Below the pieces are notes generated by a model. That model did not search any database, had not been told where the DNA came from, and saw only the letters and a list, made by a program, of their open reading frames with translations. Source: Citrobacter amalonaticus (GTDB taxonomy: Bacteria; Pseudomonadota; Gammaproteobacteria; Enterobacterales; Enterobacteriaceae). From it: DNA of 64,000 nucleotides. Location of the stretch: NCBI RefSeq assembly GCF_001559075.2, contig NZ_CP014015.2:930001-994000 (forward strand), read 5' to 3'. The first letter of the stretch is position 1; every line of letters begins with the position of its first letter. Below, one piece after another: positions 1 to 9,237 of this stretch. The translations under genes were made by a program, and so were the position numbers.

Positions 1-680
1 AGATCGACAAAAATACTGGCGCGAGTGACGCTACAGCTACCGCTGCTGCCGATGTCCACATTCATCGCCGCAAGATCGAGGTTCACCGGCCTGCTGACCT
101 GATCGCCATTTCCCACCGCGTTCGGGTACACCATCGACAGGTTCCCGACATTTGCCAGCGCGTTGGCGAAAGCATGGTTATTACTCACCAGTCGAATGTC
201 AGCGGTTTTATAGAAGGTCACCCACGCTTTCACCTCCACTTCCCGTTGCGTCAGCATCGACGGGCTCTCTGTGCTGTCGCAAACCGTAACCGACCGACTG
301 CCCACCGACTCCAGGAAATGGATCGGCCCCCCGTCGCACTGGAAACTGAGTGAGTAGCCGATCCCTGGCAAGGCCGAATTGAACACCGCATGTCCGTCAA
401 TCATCTGCCCGCCCTGAGTATTCATCTGCTGATAGACGATTTTTTTCCACGACGATGTCGTCCCTTGCCGATCGCAGGTAAAGCGAATCCCCCCACCGTT
501 CACCGGCATAATACTGCTCATCTGAGTATTGACCCGCAGCGTCGGCAGATACTTAATGTTTTGAAAGTTCAGGGTCATTTGTCCGGTATTGCCCTGACAG
601 GTTTCGGCCTGAACGTACTGACTAAACAGGCTCGCTAACAGCAGCATTAACCCGCAAATGAGACGAAAAATCCCTGACAT
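1..680 (-). CDS. Fimbrial tip adhesin, FimH-like (3' end outside window)
   Basis: Last gene of a minus-strand chaperone-usher operon; at least 226 residues are visible and the frame stays open to the window edge. The chosen ATG (678-680) follows a GAGGA ribosome site 7 bases upstream and starts just after the usher stop. The product begins with a signal peptide (MSGIFRLICGLMLLLASLFS, cleavage near VQA-ET), then a Cys-containing domain with paired cysteines, as in two-domain tip adhesins whose N-terminal lectin domain binds a host glycan and whose C-terminal domain is a pilin fold. Position after the usher supports the role. The ligand cannot be inferred from what is visible. An upstream in-frame ATG exists but lacks a good ribosome site. 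Confidence 0.75.
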   Translation of the reverse strand, partial: MSGIFRLICGLMLLLASLFSQYVQAETCQGNTGQMTLNFQNIKYLPTLRVNTQMSSIMPVNGGGIRFTCDRQGTTSSWKKIVYQQMNTQGGQMIDGHAVFNSALPGIGYSLSFQCDGGPIHFLESVGSRSVTVCDSTESPSMLTQREVEVKAWVTFYKTADIRLVSNNHAFANALANVGNLSMVYPNAVGNGDQVSRPVNLDLAAMNVDIGSSGSCSVTRASIFVD

Positions 681-697
681 CGCCAGTTCCTCATGAT

Positions 698-3217
698 TCA
701 TAAACATTGTCCCGCCACCTCTTTCACCGGGTTCCGGTCTTGTGCATCCGCCATCCGGAAATGCAGTACGCATTGCCGGCTCACGCCCGCGTCGTCCCAT
801 TTCGCCTCAAGAGTACCTGCCGTAGGCACCCCGCTCAGGTAGACCTGCCCGCGTTCGGCCACCATCGCGCTTGCTGTACCGTCATCACCCACCAGCCGGA
901 CGCTGGCACCAAAAGGCACCACATCCTGGCCGTGGCGAAGCGTGAACAGTACGCGGTTGCCGATATGCGTCTGGTAATGTGCTTCCACCACCGCACCGCC
1001 GCCAGGGATCACCGTCGCCCCCTGCAACTCGACATCCGCATCATCCGGTAACGTCTGTGCATCCAGCGCGATCACGTTTTTGTGATAGGGCGTAAGCGTG
1101 GGCACCACGGCATAACCACGCCAGTCAGTATGAACATTATTACCGTTCTGAATCGCGACGTTCGCTGCGCCCGGCGCGCGAACAATGGCAAAGCTGTCAC
1201 CGACATTCTGTCCGAGCGTGATGCCGTGCGGATGCACCACCAGCGCGCCTGACGCCCCCCAGGTCATCTGGCTGCTGTCGCGATCGCGGCGATACCCCAA
1301 CTGCGTCGTCCCGTAACCCCCGTGATAGTCCAGCGATGCGCTGCTATTGCTGCCCTGCCCCTGATTCGCAACCCCCTGCTGTACCGAATAGTAGAGGTTT
1401 TGATTCTGCGGCAGCGCACCGTATATTCCCACCTGTTGCGAGGTGTAGCCGTGATTATCGGAAGAGGTGTTGTAGCTTACGGTGCTGTCTGACCACGCGC
1501 CGCCCAGCGGCAGCGTGACGTTAAATGACCACGAGCGATCCGGCGCGCTGTGTCCTGTCGTTTTGGTGTAGAAATAGCCTACGCTCCAGGAGACACGCTT
1601 CCAGGTACTGTAAAATCCGGCATGCAGGGTTTGATCGCGATCCGCGTTATGCCAGTAGTCCTGCGAATACGCTGACAGCGAAAGCGTGCCCACCTCTCCC
1701 AGCGCCTGATTAACGGAAATCTCTTCGCGACTGCGCTTGCTCCACGTCTGGCCGTGGCGGCTTTCCAGCATCGCGGCTTCGCTAAAATCGTAATATCCGC
1801 TGGAAGAGTAACGATAGCTGGCCAGGCTGAATGAGGTCCCCGTTTGCGCAACACTTTTCTGGTACTGCGCGCGCAGCGAATGTCCGGTATAACGCTTACC
1901 CGAAGGCGTCGTGGTCGCCGCCCAGGTTGTATCCAGCCCCAGCGCGCCCAGCAGGCCAAAACCACGCCCCAGCCCTGCCGCTACGGCATGATAATCATCG
2001 GCCAGCTGCGAACCGCCATAGAAGGTGAACTCAGCGGGCAAACCATAAAAAAGCGTTCCCTGCATAAACGTCGGCGAACGACTGCGTTGTGAGGTTGAGT
2101 GATAGCGCCCGGCGCTCAGGCTGAATTTGGCGCGTCCTTCACGCAGCATAAATGGCACCGCAGCAAACGGCTGTGTCCAGCGCCGCTCAGAACCATCGCT
2201 CTCTTTAACGGTGACCTCCAGGTCGCCGCTCTGGGCGGTGGGATAGAGATCCTGAATGGCAAATGCCCCCGGCGACACGTAGGTTTCATAAATCACATAG
2301 CCATGCTGCGTGATGGTCACTTTCGCATTACTGTGCGCCGCGCCGCGCACAATCGGAGCAAAGCCGTTCATGCTGTCGGGTTGCATTTCGTCATCAGACA
2401 TCAGCTGTACGCCGCGAAATTGCACGCTGTCAAAAACGTCGCCACGGGTGTAGGTATCCCCCATTCGCAGCTGACTTTTAAGCGAGACGATGTCGCGCTG
2501 CAGGTAAGTACTTTGCGAGTCCCAGCGTCGGGTTTTATCGTACTGCATCGACGAGATATTACGCAGTCGCCACGCGCCGAGATTAACGCCACTACGCAGG
2601 TTCAGGTAACTGGAACGTCCGTCATCCGTTGACTGCCGGGTCTGCGAGCCGGAAAAAGTGTAATCGACGAAGGCGGCCGGAATGCCGTTATCCCAACGCG
2701 AAGGATCGACGTAGCCGTGACTCTGCACGTTCATCGCCGCCTGCGGAATGCTCAGATTCAGACGCTGGGTCGAGAAATCAAACTGGCTGCGGGCATCGGG
2801 TATGTAGCGCCCGATATCGGTAAAGGATCCCCCTTCCGGCAATTGGCTGAAGGCGGGAAACGCGCTGACGTTGACCCCGTATTCCGCCAGTTGCGAAGGC
2901 GTGAGCACCGGTTTCAGTTGCCCATTATCCTCTACAAACGTCACATTCTGCTGTGCGACCTCTTGTTCGTTGAGCCAGATACTGACCGGGTACGTTCCGG
3001 GTTGCTGTCCGCCCGCGTTGGCAAAATAGTGCAGGTCCGCCAGTTTCTGTTGCGGATCGCGTAATTCCAGCGCAGCAGGATCAAAATAGTCATCTGCCCA
3101 CGCCTGACGCTGATCGCAAAACAGCAGTAAAACGCCAGGGATGGTTGCCAGCAGCAGCGTCGCGCTGTTCGCCGATAACAGGACGGTTCTCTTTTTCACG
3201 GGAAGGTTGCCTGACAT
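698..3217 (-). CDS. Fimbrial outer-membrane usher protein
   Basis: About 839 residues, typical usher length. It forms the outer-membrane pore that receives chaperone-subunit complexes and assembles the pilus. A hydrophobic N-terminal signal (residues 10-40) is followed by the N-terminal usher domain beginning YFDPAALEL, then the usher beta-barrel with the conserved run GFAPIVRG and the plug region, and C-terminal domains ending with a Cys-containing segment. The ATG at 3217 overlaps the stop of the chaperone gene (TGATG), suggesting translational coupling; a GTG one codon earlier is an alternative start. It shares only the family architecture with FimD further right in this window, so this is a separate operon and not a recent copy. 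Confidence 0.92.
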   Translation of the reverse strand: MSGNLPVKKRTVLLSANSATLLLATIPGVLLLFCDQRQAWADDYFDPAALELRDPQQKLADLHYFANAGGQQPGTYPVSIWLNEQEVAQQNVTFVEDNGQLKPVLTPSQLAEYGVNVSAFPAFSQLPEGGSFTDIGRYIPDARSQFDFSTQRLNLSIPQAAMNVQSHGYVDPSRWDNGIPAAFVDYTFSGSQTRQSTDDGRSSYLNLRSGVNLGAWRLRNISSMQYDKTRRWDSQSTYLQRDIVSLKSQLRMGDTYTRGDVFDSVQFRGVQLMSDDEMQPDSMNGFAPIVRGAAHSNAKVTITQHGYVIYETYVSPGAFAIQDLYPTAQSGDLEVTVKESDGSERRWTQPFAAVPFMLREGRAKFSLSAGRYHSTSQRSRSPTFMQGTLFYGLPAEFTFYGGSQLADDYHAVAAGLGRGFGLLGALGLDTTWAATTTPSGKRYTGHSLRAQYQKSVAQTGTSFSLASYRYSSSGYYDFSEAAMLESRHGQTWSKRSREEISVNQALGEVGTLSLSAYSQDYWHNADRDQTLHAGFYSTWKRVSWSVGYFYTKTTGHSAPDRSWSFNVTLPLGGAWSDSTVSYNTSSDNHGYTSQQVGIYGALPQNQNLYYSVQQGVANQGQGSNSSASLDYHGGYGTTQLGYRRDRDSSQMTWGASGALVVHPHGITLGQNVGDSFAIVRAPGAANVAIQNGNNVHTDWRGYAVVPTLTPYHKNVIALDAQTLPDDADVELQGATVIPGGGAVVEAHYQTHIGNRVLFTLRHGQDVVPFGASVRLVGDDGTASAMVAERGQVYLSGVPTAGTLEAKWDDAGVSRQCVLHFRMADAQDRNPVKEVAGQCL

Positions 3218-3882
3218 CACTGTTGCGCGGAATCGGTCACGCCGCCAAAATCATTGATCGCCCGCCATTTCACCGGGCCGCTGCCGTTGATCGTCCAGCG
3301 ACGCGTGCTCAGCGGGGCAATCATCCCCGGCTCGGCAAGCGCTTTGCCGCCAACGGTCAGGGAGAATAAGGAGATGTGATACGGCGTCGGGTTGTTCGCC
3401 ACCAGTTGGTTTCCCTGCACGCTAAAGGTCAAGTGCATCCAGGCGTCTTTTGCCTCGCCTTTCAGCCCCTGCGGACGATAAAAAAGTTTGAAGCGGGATT
3501 TCACGTTAATCTGCAGTTTATTGGCGTCCTCTTTTTGCGTCGGAGCGATACTTTTAATGTTCAGCCAGAACATGGACTCCCGATCGGCAGGCAATGCGCC
3601 TCCCGTAAACGTAATACGCAGGACGTTTTGCTGTTCCGGCTCAAGACGAAACAGCGGCGGAGTGACCACGAACGGCGCCGGACGCTTATCCTCTGCGCTC
3701 GCGTTATCCACCCACGATTGCACCAGATACGGCGTCTGCATGTCGGCATTCGTCACCGTCATGGTGGCTTCGCGCTTCCCTTCCTGATAAACAACACGGG
3801 TTCCACCCATGACAATGCCTGCCTGCGCGGTAGCGCTCAGCAGAACGAACGATGCCGTCATTGCGGCGATAAACTGTTTCAT
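3217..3882 (-). CDS. Periplasmic fimbrial chaperone
   Basis: 221 residues. Pili-assembly chaperone that caps subunits by donor-strand complementation in the periplasm. It has a signal peptide (to about AQA-G, residue 22), then the first Ig-like domain with the family pattern GGTRVVYQEGKREATMTVTN and LVQSWVDN, the FRLEPEQQNVLRI edge strand, and FYRPQGLKG leading into the second domain, ending INDFGGVTDSAQQ. Its stop overlaps the usher start. The order subunit-chaperone-usher-adhesin is the standard one for gamma-type fimbriae. Confidence 0.93.
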   Translation of the reverse strand: MKQFIAAMTASFVLLSATAQAGIVMGGTRVVYQEGKREATMTVTNADMQTPYLVQSWVDNASAEDKRPAPFVVTPPLFRLEPEQQNVLRITFTGGALPADRESMFWLNIKSIAPTQKEDANKLQINVKSRFKLFYRPQGLKGEAKDAWMHLTFSVQGNQLVANNPTPYHISLFSLTVGGKALAEPGMIAPLSTRRWTINGSGPVKWRAINDFGGVTDSAQQ

Positions 3883-3949
3883 GAGATGTGACCATCAGGA
3901 AAAGAAGAAAAAAGAGTTGAGCAGACCGGAAGCCTGCTCAGAATGTCGA

Positions 3950-4492
3950 TCAGTTGTATACCATCAGGAAGTCAGCAGAGCCGTTAGCGCTGCCCGCCGT
4001 CACATTCGTGGTAGTGGAAACATAATCGGCCATAAATTTCAGATCGGCTTTATTTGATACCACATTCTCAGCGGCAGACACTGAACCCAGGGTAATTGGC
4101 GTCGGCGTGCTACCTGCATTATATAATTTGATGCCGACACCCGTTGCAACAGAGTTTGAATTCAATGCCAGTAGTGCGGGATTATTCGCATCTGTCACCC
4201 CCGTAAATAACACGGCCACCGTTTTCACCGACGCCGGACAATTATCCACGCTGATGGTAAAAGGCGTTTTCGTGGTTTCCACCCCGGTACCGGTAAAAAA
4301 GGTTTTTGCCCATCGACCTAAATCCACGGCGGGATTTTTTGATCCCGTAGTGACATTACAGGAGCTATCAACAATCTCGCCGGAAAATTCCACTGTGCCA
4401 CCAGTTCCCTGCACCCCAGAAACCGCAGACAGCGCGGCGCCAGATGCCATTGCGCTGACCAGGAACGCGGCTATACGAATTTGACTCTTCAT
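3950..4492 (-). CDS. Major fimbrial subunit (FimA-like pilin)
   Basis: First gene of the leftmost fimbrial operon. Starting at the ATG at 4492 gives a 180-residue protein with a clean signal peptide (MKSQIRIAAFLVSAMASGAA); an ATG 12 bases earlier is possible. The mature part has the pilin pattern: GTVEFSGEIVDSSCNV near the N-terminus with the first Cys of the subunit disulfide, the second Cys in VDNCPAS, and a C-terminal beta strand ending ADFLMVYN, with the penultimate Tyr typical of pilins recognised by the chaperone. 67 bases separate it from the chaperone gene. Confidence 0.92.
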   Translation of the reverse strand: MKSQIRIAAFLVSAMASGAALSAVSGVQGTGGTVEFSGEIVDSSCNVTTGSKNPAVDLGRWAKTFFTGTGVETTKTPFTISVDNCPASVKTVAVLFTGVTDANNPALLALNSNSVATGVGIKLYNAGSTPTPITLGSVSAAENVVSNKADLKFMADYVSTTTNVTAGSANGSADFLMVYN

Positions 4493-5043
4493 TATTTCGC
4501 TCATTTAAACGCATTATTAATGTTTACTTTCGCCAATACAAAAATTGTTCTGGCGTTTCTCCCTTCGTATGCTCCTGCTGATAATATTCACAATCCTGTC
4601 GTGATAATACGAGGCTTTACTTGCTGTGGTAATGTGGCAAAGATAAAACATGGCCTTTTAATAAAGACGTTCACCGCTGCCATGTTAACCGTGATTAAAA
4701 TGATATTTTTCTACGTTACAAATTGCAATACCACTGAATTTTCTGCAATACAACAAGATAAAAGTCTACATTAATATTCGCGGCCAGTTTTTTATTAACT
4801 GTATCAACACACCCCACTGCGACGGCTGAAATAAACATCATGGCAACATATAGAGAGAAAAGAGATCATTTTCTGGGCTTTTTTTTGCCTGGCAGGCGTC
4901 TGGCCTAAGCGAAATTAAGAATATTCCTGGAGGGAGGGCCGCCTTTTCTGCCATCGATGTGAATCTGGCGTAAAAATGCCCCCGGCGGGGCATGTCAGTG
5001 ACAGGCAGTCACCCTCTGCTCTTAAGGAACCCCGTGAGTCGCC
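4493..5043. other. Non-coding promoter region of the left fimbrial operon
   Basis: About 550 AT-rich bases between the minus-strand pilin gene and the 3' end of the LOG-family gene. The pilin promoter must lie here, reading leftward. I see no recombinase target inverted repeats like those of fimS, and no gene. The right end holds the terminator described separately. Confidence 0.6.
4972..4993 (-). terminator. Intrinsic terminator after the LOG-family gene
   Basis: ATGCCCC and GGGGCAT form a 7-bp stem with a CGGC loop; on the minus strand it is followed by TTTTTAC. It lies about 50 bases beyond the stop codon of the gene at 5044-5619. Confidence 0.75.
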
Positions 5044-5619
5044 TTATTTCTGGGTCGAGGTCCACTTGGAAGTCGGCGGCGTATATGCCGAAAAATACTC
5101 AACAATTTCCGGCAACGAGTCGGAGAAAAACAGCATATCCACGTAGCTCTGCTTCATAAAACCTTCATCGGCCATTTTCTGCACCATGACCTGCAGCGGT
5201 TGATAAAAGTTGTTCATGTTATAAAACGCGCAGGGTTTGTGGTGGATGCCTAATTGTCCCCACGTCCACTGCTCAAAAATCTCTTCCAGCGTGCCTGCCC
5301 CGCCGGGTAAGGCGATGAAAGCAGAAGACAGCGCCGCCATGCGGTCTTTACGCTGGTGCATATTCTCAACGACCTGCAAATCCGTCAGCCCGGTATGCGC
5401 AATTTCACGTTCAACCAAAGACACGGGCATCACTCCCGTCACGTGCCCGCCGTGTTGCAGGGCTGAATCCGCCACGGCCCCCATCAATCCGACCCGGCCA
5501 CCGCCATAAACAATGCCCAGCCCGGCCTGAGCCAGATAGGTTCCGGCTTCGCGCGCGGCCTGCATATAAACAGAAGAATGGCCTTCAGATGAACCGCAAA
5601 AAATACCGATAGACTTCAT
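5044..5619 (-). CDS. LOG-family nucleoside 5'-monophosphate phosphoribohydrolase (TIGR00730 type)
   Basis: 191 residues with a Rossmann-like fold. The family signature PGGAGTLEE (about residues 105-113) and the upstream GIVYGGGRVGLMG match lysine-decarboxylase-like LOG proteins, which cleave the N-glycosidic bond of cytokinin riboside monophosphates or related nucleotides; the bacterial physiological substrate is usually unknown. The start ATG follows GAAGGAA. It is a single-gene unit between two fimbrial operons with its own terminator, and nothing links it functionally to fimbriae. Confidence 0.85.
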   Translation of the reverse strand: MKSIGIFCGSSEGHSSVYMQAAREAGTYLAQAGLGIVYGGGRVGLMGAVADSALQHGGHVTGVMPVSLVEREIAHTGLTDLQVVENMHQRKDRMAALSSAFIALPGGAGTLEEIFEQWTWGQLGIHHKPCAFYNMNNFYQPLQVMVQKMADEGFMKQSYVDMLFFSDSLPEIVEYFSAYTPPTSKWTSTQK

Positions 5620-6463
5620 ATAATTTCCTTCAGGAATTACTCAATCCGTAAGTCTTCATTCACTCAATGTCGAAACAGCATAATGCAAAGAGGCTCAATA
5701 CACTATGTAAGACTGGACAGCTGAAAGTACTGACCATGTGAGTTCCAGTAATTACCAAAAATGAGATGTCATACCCGCCGCATGTCGATATCAGAAAACC
5801 CCACGGCCTTTGCAGCACGACAGGCATAAATGCCCTTATACAATAAAGGTAGTTTCAGGCGTTATTATTCCCTCGCTCGCATTTTATTTGTCGCAAAACA
5901 TTTCATCAGATAAAGACATGCTAATTTCAGACACACGTGCGCATCCGCAAATATACCCGTACTATTGCAATTTCTGCGAGTTAACGGGAATCATGCGGCT
6001 TCCGGCTAAATACCTGACAAATCCTCTAAAGCGGTTACATGACTTATTATTGCTATTCTCACCGTGTTTTTTGCAGTATTGTTTACTCATTGTTGTAGTT
6101 CTACAGTGAATGCTAGCGAGGTTGCCATGTCGTTTTTCGCCCTTAGCCAAGCCTTTTGTTCATCATTCGGGATGTTCCGGAATGGGCACGATCTTAGAAC
6201 AGCAATAACGTTTATTGATTCAGCAAGATAAGCAAGAACACAAGACCAGAGGAGGCGCCCAGTCGATAATGTCACGACGTTATGACGAAACTACATACAG
6301 CCATTTTCATTATCCGCTCAAGTCCTTCTGTGGCGAAGCAGCGTTGCATACGATTAGCGCCTACCGTGCAGTGCAAATAAATAATGAGTTAAAACCAGAT
6401 AAGACCATTGGATTAATGGAAATCAGCAGAACGCTTGCGCACCTGCAATCAAAAGGGAACCTA
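5620..6463. other. Long non-coding region upstream of fimB
   Basis: About 840 AT-rich bases. In E. coli the long fimB upstream region carries distant control sites; here I can only say that no gene with a ribosome site is visible. The fimB frame stays open for about 80 codons upstream of the chosen start (from 6215), but the extension has no family match, and the downstream ATG has the ribosome site. Confidence 0.5.
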
Positions 6464-7069
6464 ATGAAAAACAACGCCGATAATAAGAAGAGGAATTTCC
6501 TGACTCAAAATGAAATAGAGTCGCTTCTCAAAGCAGCAAACACTGGACCACACGCTGCCCGCAATTATTGTCTGACCTTATTGTGTTTTATTCATGGATT
6601 TCGTGCCAGTGAAATCTGTCGCCTGCAAATTTCAGATATTGATATCAAATCGCGCTGTATTTATATTCACCGCCTGAAAAAAGGTTTTTCGACAACACAT
6701 CCATTATTAAGTGAAGAAATTCAGGCGTTAAAGAACTGGCTGGCTATTCGTGCCGCTTATCCTCATGCCAACAGTGAATGGTTATTTTTATCGAGAAAAG
6801 GAAACCCTCTTTCTCGCCAACAGTTTTATCAAATCATTTCAGCCTCGGGCGATCACGCTGGACTCCCGCTTGAAATTCATCCGCATATGCTTCGTCACTC
6901 ATGCGGTTTTGCGTTAGCCAATATGGGGATCGACACCCGTCTCATCCAGGATTACCTGGGACACCGTAACATTCGCCATACTGTCTGGTACACCGCCAGT
7001 AATGCAGGTCGATTTTACGGTATCTGGGATGACGCTAAACTCAAACAGCATAATGCTATTTCACTGTGA
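6464..7069 (+). CDS. fimB: Type 1 fimbriae switch recombinase FimB
   Basis: 201 residues. Tyrosine recombinase that inverts the fimS promoter segment in both directions. It begins MKNNADNKKRNFLTQNEIES, nearly as in E. coli FimB (200 residues). Catalytic residues are visible: R47 in HGFRASE, the HMLRH box, the DYLGHRNIRHT stretch and the nucleophile Tyr in HTVWYTASN. The ATG follows AAAAGGGAA. It is one of two recombinase genes in tandem upstream of an intact fimS, so the switch should be functional. The frame is open upstream, but homology starts only at this ATG. Confidence 0.95.
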   Translation: MKNNADNKKRNFLTQNEIESLLKAANTGPHAARNYCLTLLCFIHGFRASEICRLQISDIDIKSRCIYIHRLKKGFSTTHPLLSEEIQALKNWLAIRAAYPHANSEWLFLSRKGNPLSRQQFYQIISASGDHAGLPLEIHPHMLRHSCGFALANMGIDTRLIQDYLGHRNIRHTVWYTASNAGRFYGIWDDAKLKQHNAISL

Positions 7070-7529
7070 CATATACAACACCATGGATGGTGTTAAAAAA
7101 ACGCGATGAGCAAAGCATTAATAATATTTAACCATATATTTATTATGCTTATTGTTCACCTCCATCCTTATTCGCATCATAATTAAACAGTTTTATTATA
7201 TCCTTGTAATTAATCAGGATACCTTTTTTCAACATGACCTTTTCGTCAAACCAACCTTCACTGAACCCTCACCATCTGTAACTATTTTTCGTTTAAATTT
7301 ATACACCTGACTTTGTCTACAACAGACGCTATTGTCGCACCTGATAAAATCAATAAAAATAAGACTTATCACGTAGCAATAATAGCTGCGTATGTAAAAG
7401 TGATGTAATCACAGACGGTGATTAATCCCCCAAATATAATATGCCTTTAACATCGCGGATTATTTTTTAATCGCATGATGTTTTCTACAGGTGTTCATTA
7501 ACAGAAACATATTTCAGGAGTAATGCATT
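7070..7529. other. fimB-fimE intergenic region
   Basis: 460 AT-rich bases with no gene seen. It separates the two recombinase genes, which implies independent promoters. No strong sigma-70 pair stands out by eye. Confidence 0.5.
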
Positions 7530-8126
7530 GTGAACCGACGTCGTTATCTTACTGGCAAAGAAGTACAAGCCATGATGCTGGCCGCCCGACATGGCGCGAC
7601 CGGAGAGCGAGATTATTGTCTTATTTTGCTGGCATTCCGTCACGGCATGCGTATCAGTGAACTCCTCGATTTGCATTATCGCGACCTCGATCTCAACGAG
7701 GGACGAATCAATGTCCGTCGACTGAAAAACGGTTTTTCCACCATTCATCCACTGCGTTTTGATGAGCGTGAGGCCGTTGAACGCTGGAGTCAGGAGCGCG
7801 CAGGCTGGAGGGGCGCAGGCCGTACTGACGCCGTGTTTATCTCCCGTCGGGGGACACCGCTTTCTCGCCAGCAGGCATATCGCATTATTCGGGCGGCGGG
7901 GGTTGATGCTGGAACCGTTACCCATACTCACCCCCATATGCTCCGTCACGCCTGCGGTTATGAACTTGCCGAAAGAGGGGCCGATACGCGACTGATTCAG
8001 GATTATCTTGGCCACCGAAATATTCGCCATACCGTCCGTTATACTGCCAGCAACGCCGCACGTTTCGCCGGATTATGGGAGAGAAGCAGCCTGTTAGAGG
8101 TCATTTCGCAGGAGAAAAAGAAATAG
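7530..8126 (+). CDS. fimE: Type 1 fimbriae switch recombinase FimE
   Basis: 198 residues, the same as E. coli FimE. Tyrosine recombinase that in E. coli mainly turns fimS from ON to OFF. It begins with GTG after CAGGAG. Visible motifs: RHGMRISELLDLHY with the first catalytic Arg, HPHMLRHACGYELAERGADT, DYLGHRNIRHT, and the nucleophile Tyr in VRYTASNAARFAGLW. The family split is clear from YRYLTGKEVQAMM-like residues at the N-terminus, which differ from FimB. It ends 42 bases before the left repeat of the switch. Confidence 0.95.
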   Translation: MNRRRYLTGKEVQAMMLAARHGATGERDYCLILLAFRHGMRISELLDLHYRDLDLNEGRINVRRLKNGFSTIHPLRFDEREAVERWSQERAGWRGAGRTDAVFISRRGTPLSRQQAYRIIRAAGVDAGTVTHTHPHMLRHACGYELAERGADTRLIQDYLGHRNIRHTVRYTASNAARFAGLWERSSLLEVISQEKKK

Positions 8127-8168
8127 GGTAACGCATTGATATAAAAGGGAAAGTATTTACCTGAACAG

Positions 8169-8493
8169 GTCAATTGGGGCCAAACTGTTTATATCATAAA
8201 AAGAATTAGTAAAGCTTTGCAACTAACAAGTTAGGAATTATCGATAAATACTATTTATCTCATTGATTAGAATAGCATTATCCACAGCATTTATTCACTC
8301 TCACCTCCGCCACTTACGCGCTTTCAACATTTCTCCACCTGACTCCTGCACGATATCAGTCATTTGTATAAAACTATTTTGTAGTTTTTTATATCAAAAA
8401 ATAAAAATTTACAGAAATAAAAAACCAAGTGAAAAGAAAAAAATCGCCATTTCAAGACGTTTATCCCAACGAGTCAAAATGGCCCCAATTGAC
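8169..8493. promoter_or_regulatory. fimS: fimS invertible promoter switch, OFF orientation
   Basis: A 325-bp segment bounded by perfect 14-bp inverted repeats: GTCAATTGGGGCCA at 8169-8182 and TGGCCCCAATTGAC at 8480-8493. The 9-bp TTGGGGCCA core is the FimB/FimE target known from E. coli (314-bp element). It lies between fimE and fimA, as expected. The fimA promoter inside it points away from fimA in this assembly, so the sequenced cell or consensus was phase OFF. It contains no gene. Confidence 0.95.
8193..8222 (-). promoter_or_regulatory. fimA promoter inside fimS, pointing away from fimA
   Basis: On the minus strand TTGCAA (8217-8222) and TATGAT (8193-8198) are separated by 18 bases, the same spacing and -10 box as I recall for the E. 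coli fimA promoter. The sequence between the -10 box and the left repeat (ATAAACAGTTT) also mirrors E. coli. Inversion of the segment would aim it at fimA. Confidence 0.85.
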
Positions 8494-8620
8494 TCATTAA
8501 TTGGGTAAAAACTGTGCAGAACCGGCCGTCGCCCCATTCGGCTGAAATATGGAATGCCTGGAAGGCACAACGACTGGCCATTTCGGTTCGTGATATCGAC
8601 ATTGTTTAAAGGAAAACAGC

Positions 8621-9169
8621 ATGAAAATTAAAACACTGGCTATCGTTGCTATGTCAGCCCTGTCCCTGACCTCCGCGGCGGCTCTGGCCGATACCACCAC
8701 GGTAAACGGCGGTACAGTGCATTTTAAAGGAGAAGTCGTTAACGCAGCCTGCGCCGTCGACGCCGGTTCAGTCGAACAAACCGTTCAGCTTGGCCAGGTT
8801 CGTTCGGCAAAACTGGCGACTGCGGGCAGCACCAGTTCCGCGGTCGGTTTCAACATTCAGCTTGATGATTGTGATACCAGCGTATCAACCAAAGCCTCTG
8901 TCGCGTTCTCTGGCACGGCCGTTGATACCACCAACAACACCGTACTGGCACTGCAGGGCTCTGCTGCCGGTAGCGCCACTAACGTTGGCGTCCAGATCCT
9001 CGACAACAAAGGCACCCCACTGGCGCTGGATGGCGCAACCTTTAGCGCCGCAACAACCCTGAACGATGGCACTAACATCATCCCGTTCCAGGCGCGTTAC
9101 TACGCCACGGGCGCCGCAACTGCCGGTACCGCTAACGCAGACGCCACCTTCAAAGTTCAATACGAGTAA
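8621..9169 (+). CDS. fimA: Type 1 fimbriae major subunit FimA
   Basis: 182 residues, equal to E. coli FimA. Forms the helical rod of type 1 pili. A signal peptide (MKIKTLAIVAMSALSLTSAA) is followed by VNGGTVHFKGEVVNAACAVD, with the first disulfide Cys, then QLDDCDTSV with the second, and a C-terminal strand ending ATFKVQYE. The ATG follows AAAGGAAAA. It is the first gene after the switch, about 125 bases from the right repeat. It ends in Glu rather than the Gln of the E. coli protein. Confidence 0.97.
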   Translation: MKIKTLAIVAMSALSLTSAAALADTTTVNGGTVHFKGEVVNAACAVDAGSVEQTVQLGQVRSAKLATAGSTSSAVGFNIQLDDCDTSVSTKASVAFSGTAVDTTNNTVLALQGSAAGSATNVGVQILDNKGTPLALDGATFSAATTLNDGTNIIPFQARYYATGAATAGTANADATFKVQYE

Positions 9170-9237
9170 TTCATCACGCAAGGACGCACCAGGGGCCAGG
9201 AGGGCCCGTTATCCGCAATGGGACTGAGGTGATAACG

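Noticed and set aside
6215..6463. N-terminal extension of FimB
   Set aside because: FimB homology starts at 6464, where a ribosome site is present; the extension has no family match.
8263..8508. 81-codon frame within fimS
   Set aside because: It lies in the invertible promoter segment, is AT-rich and lacks a ribosome site.
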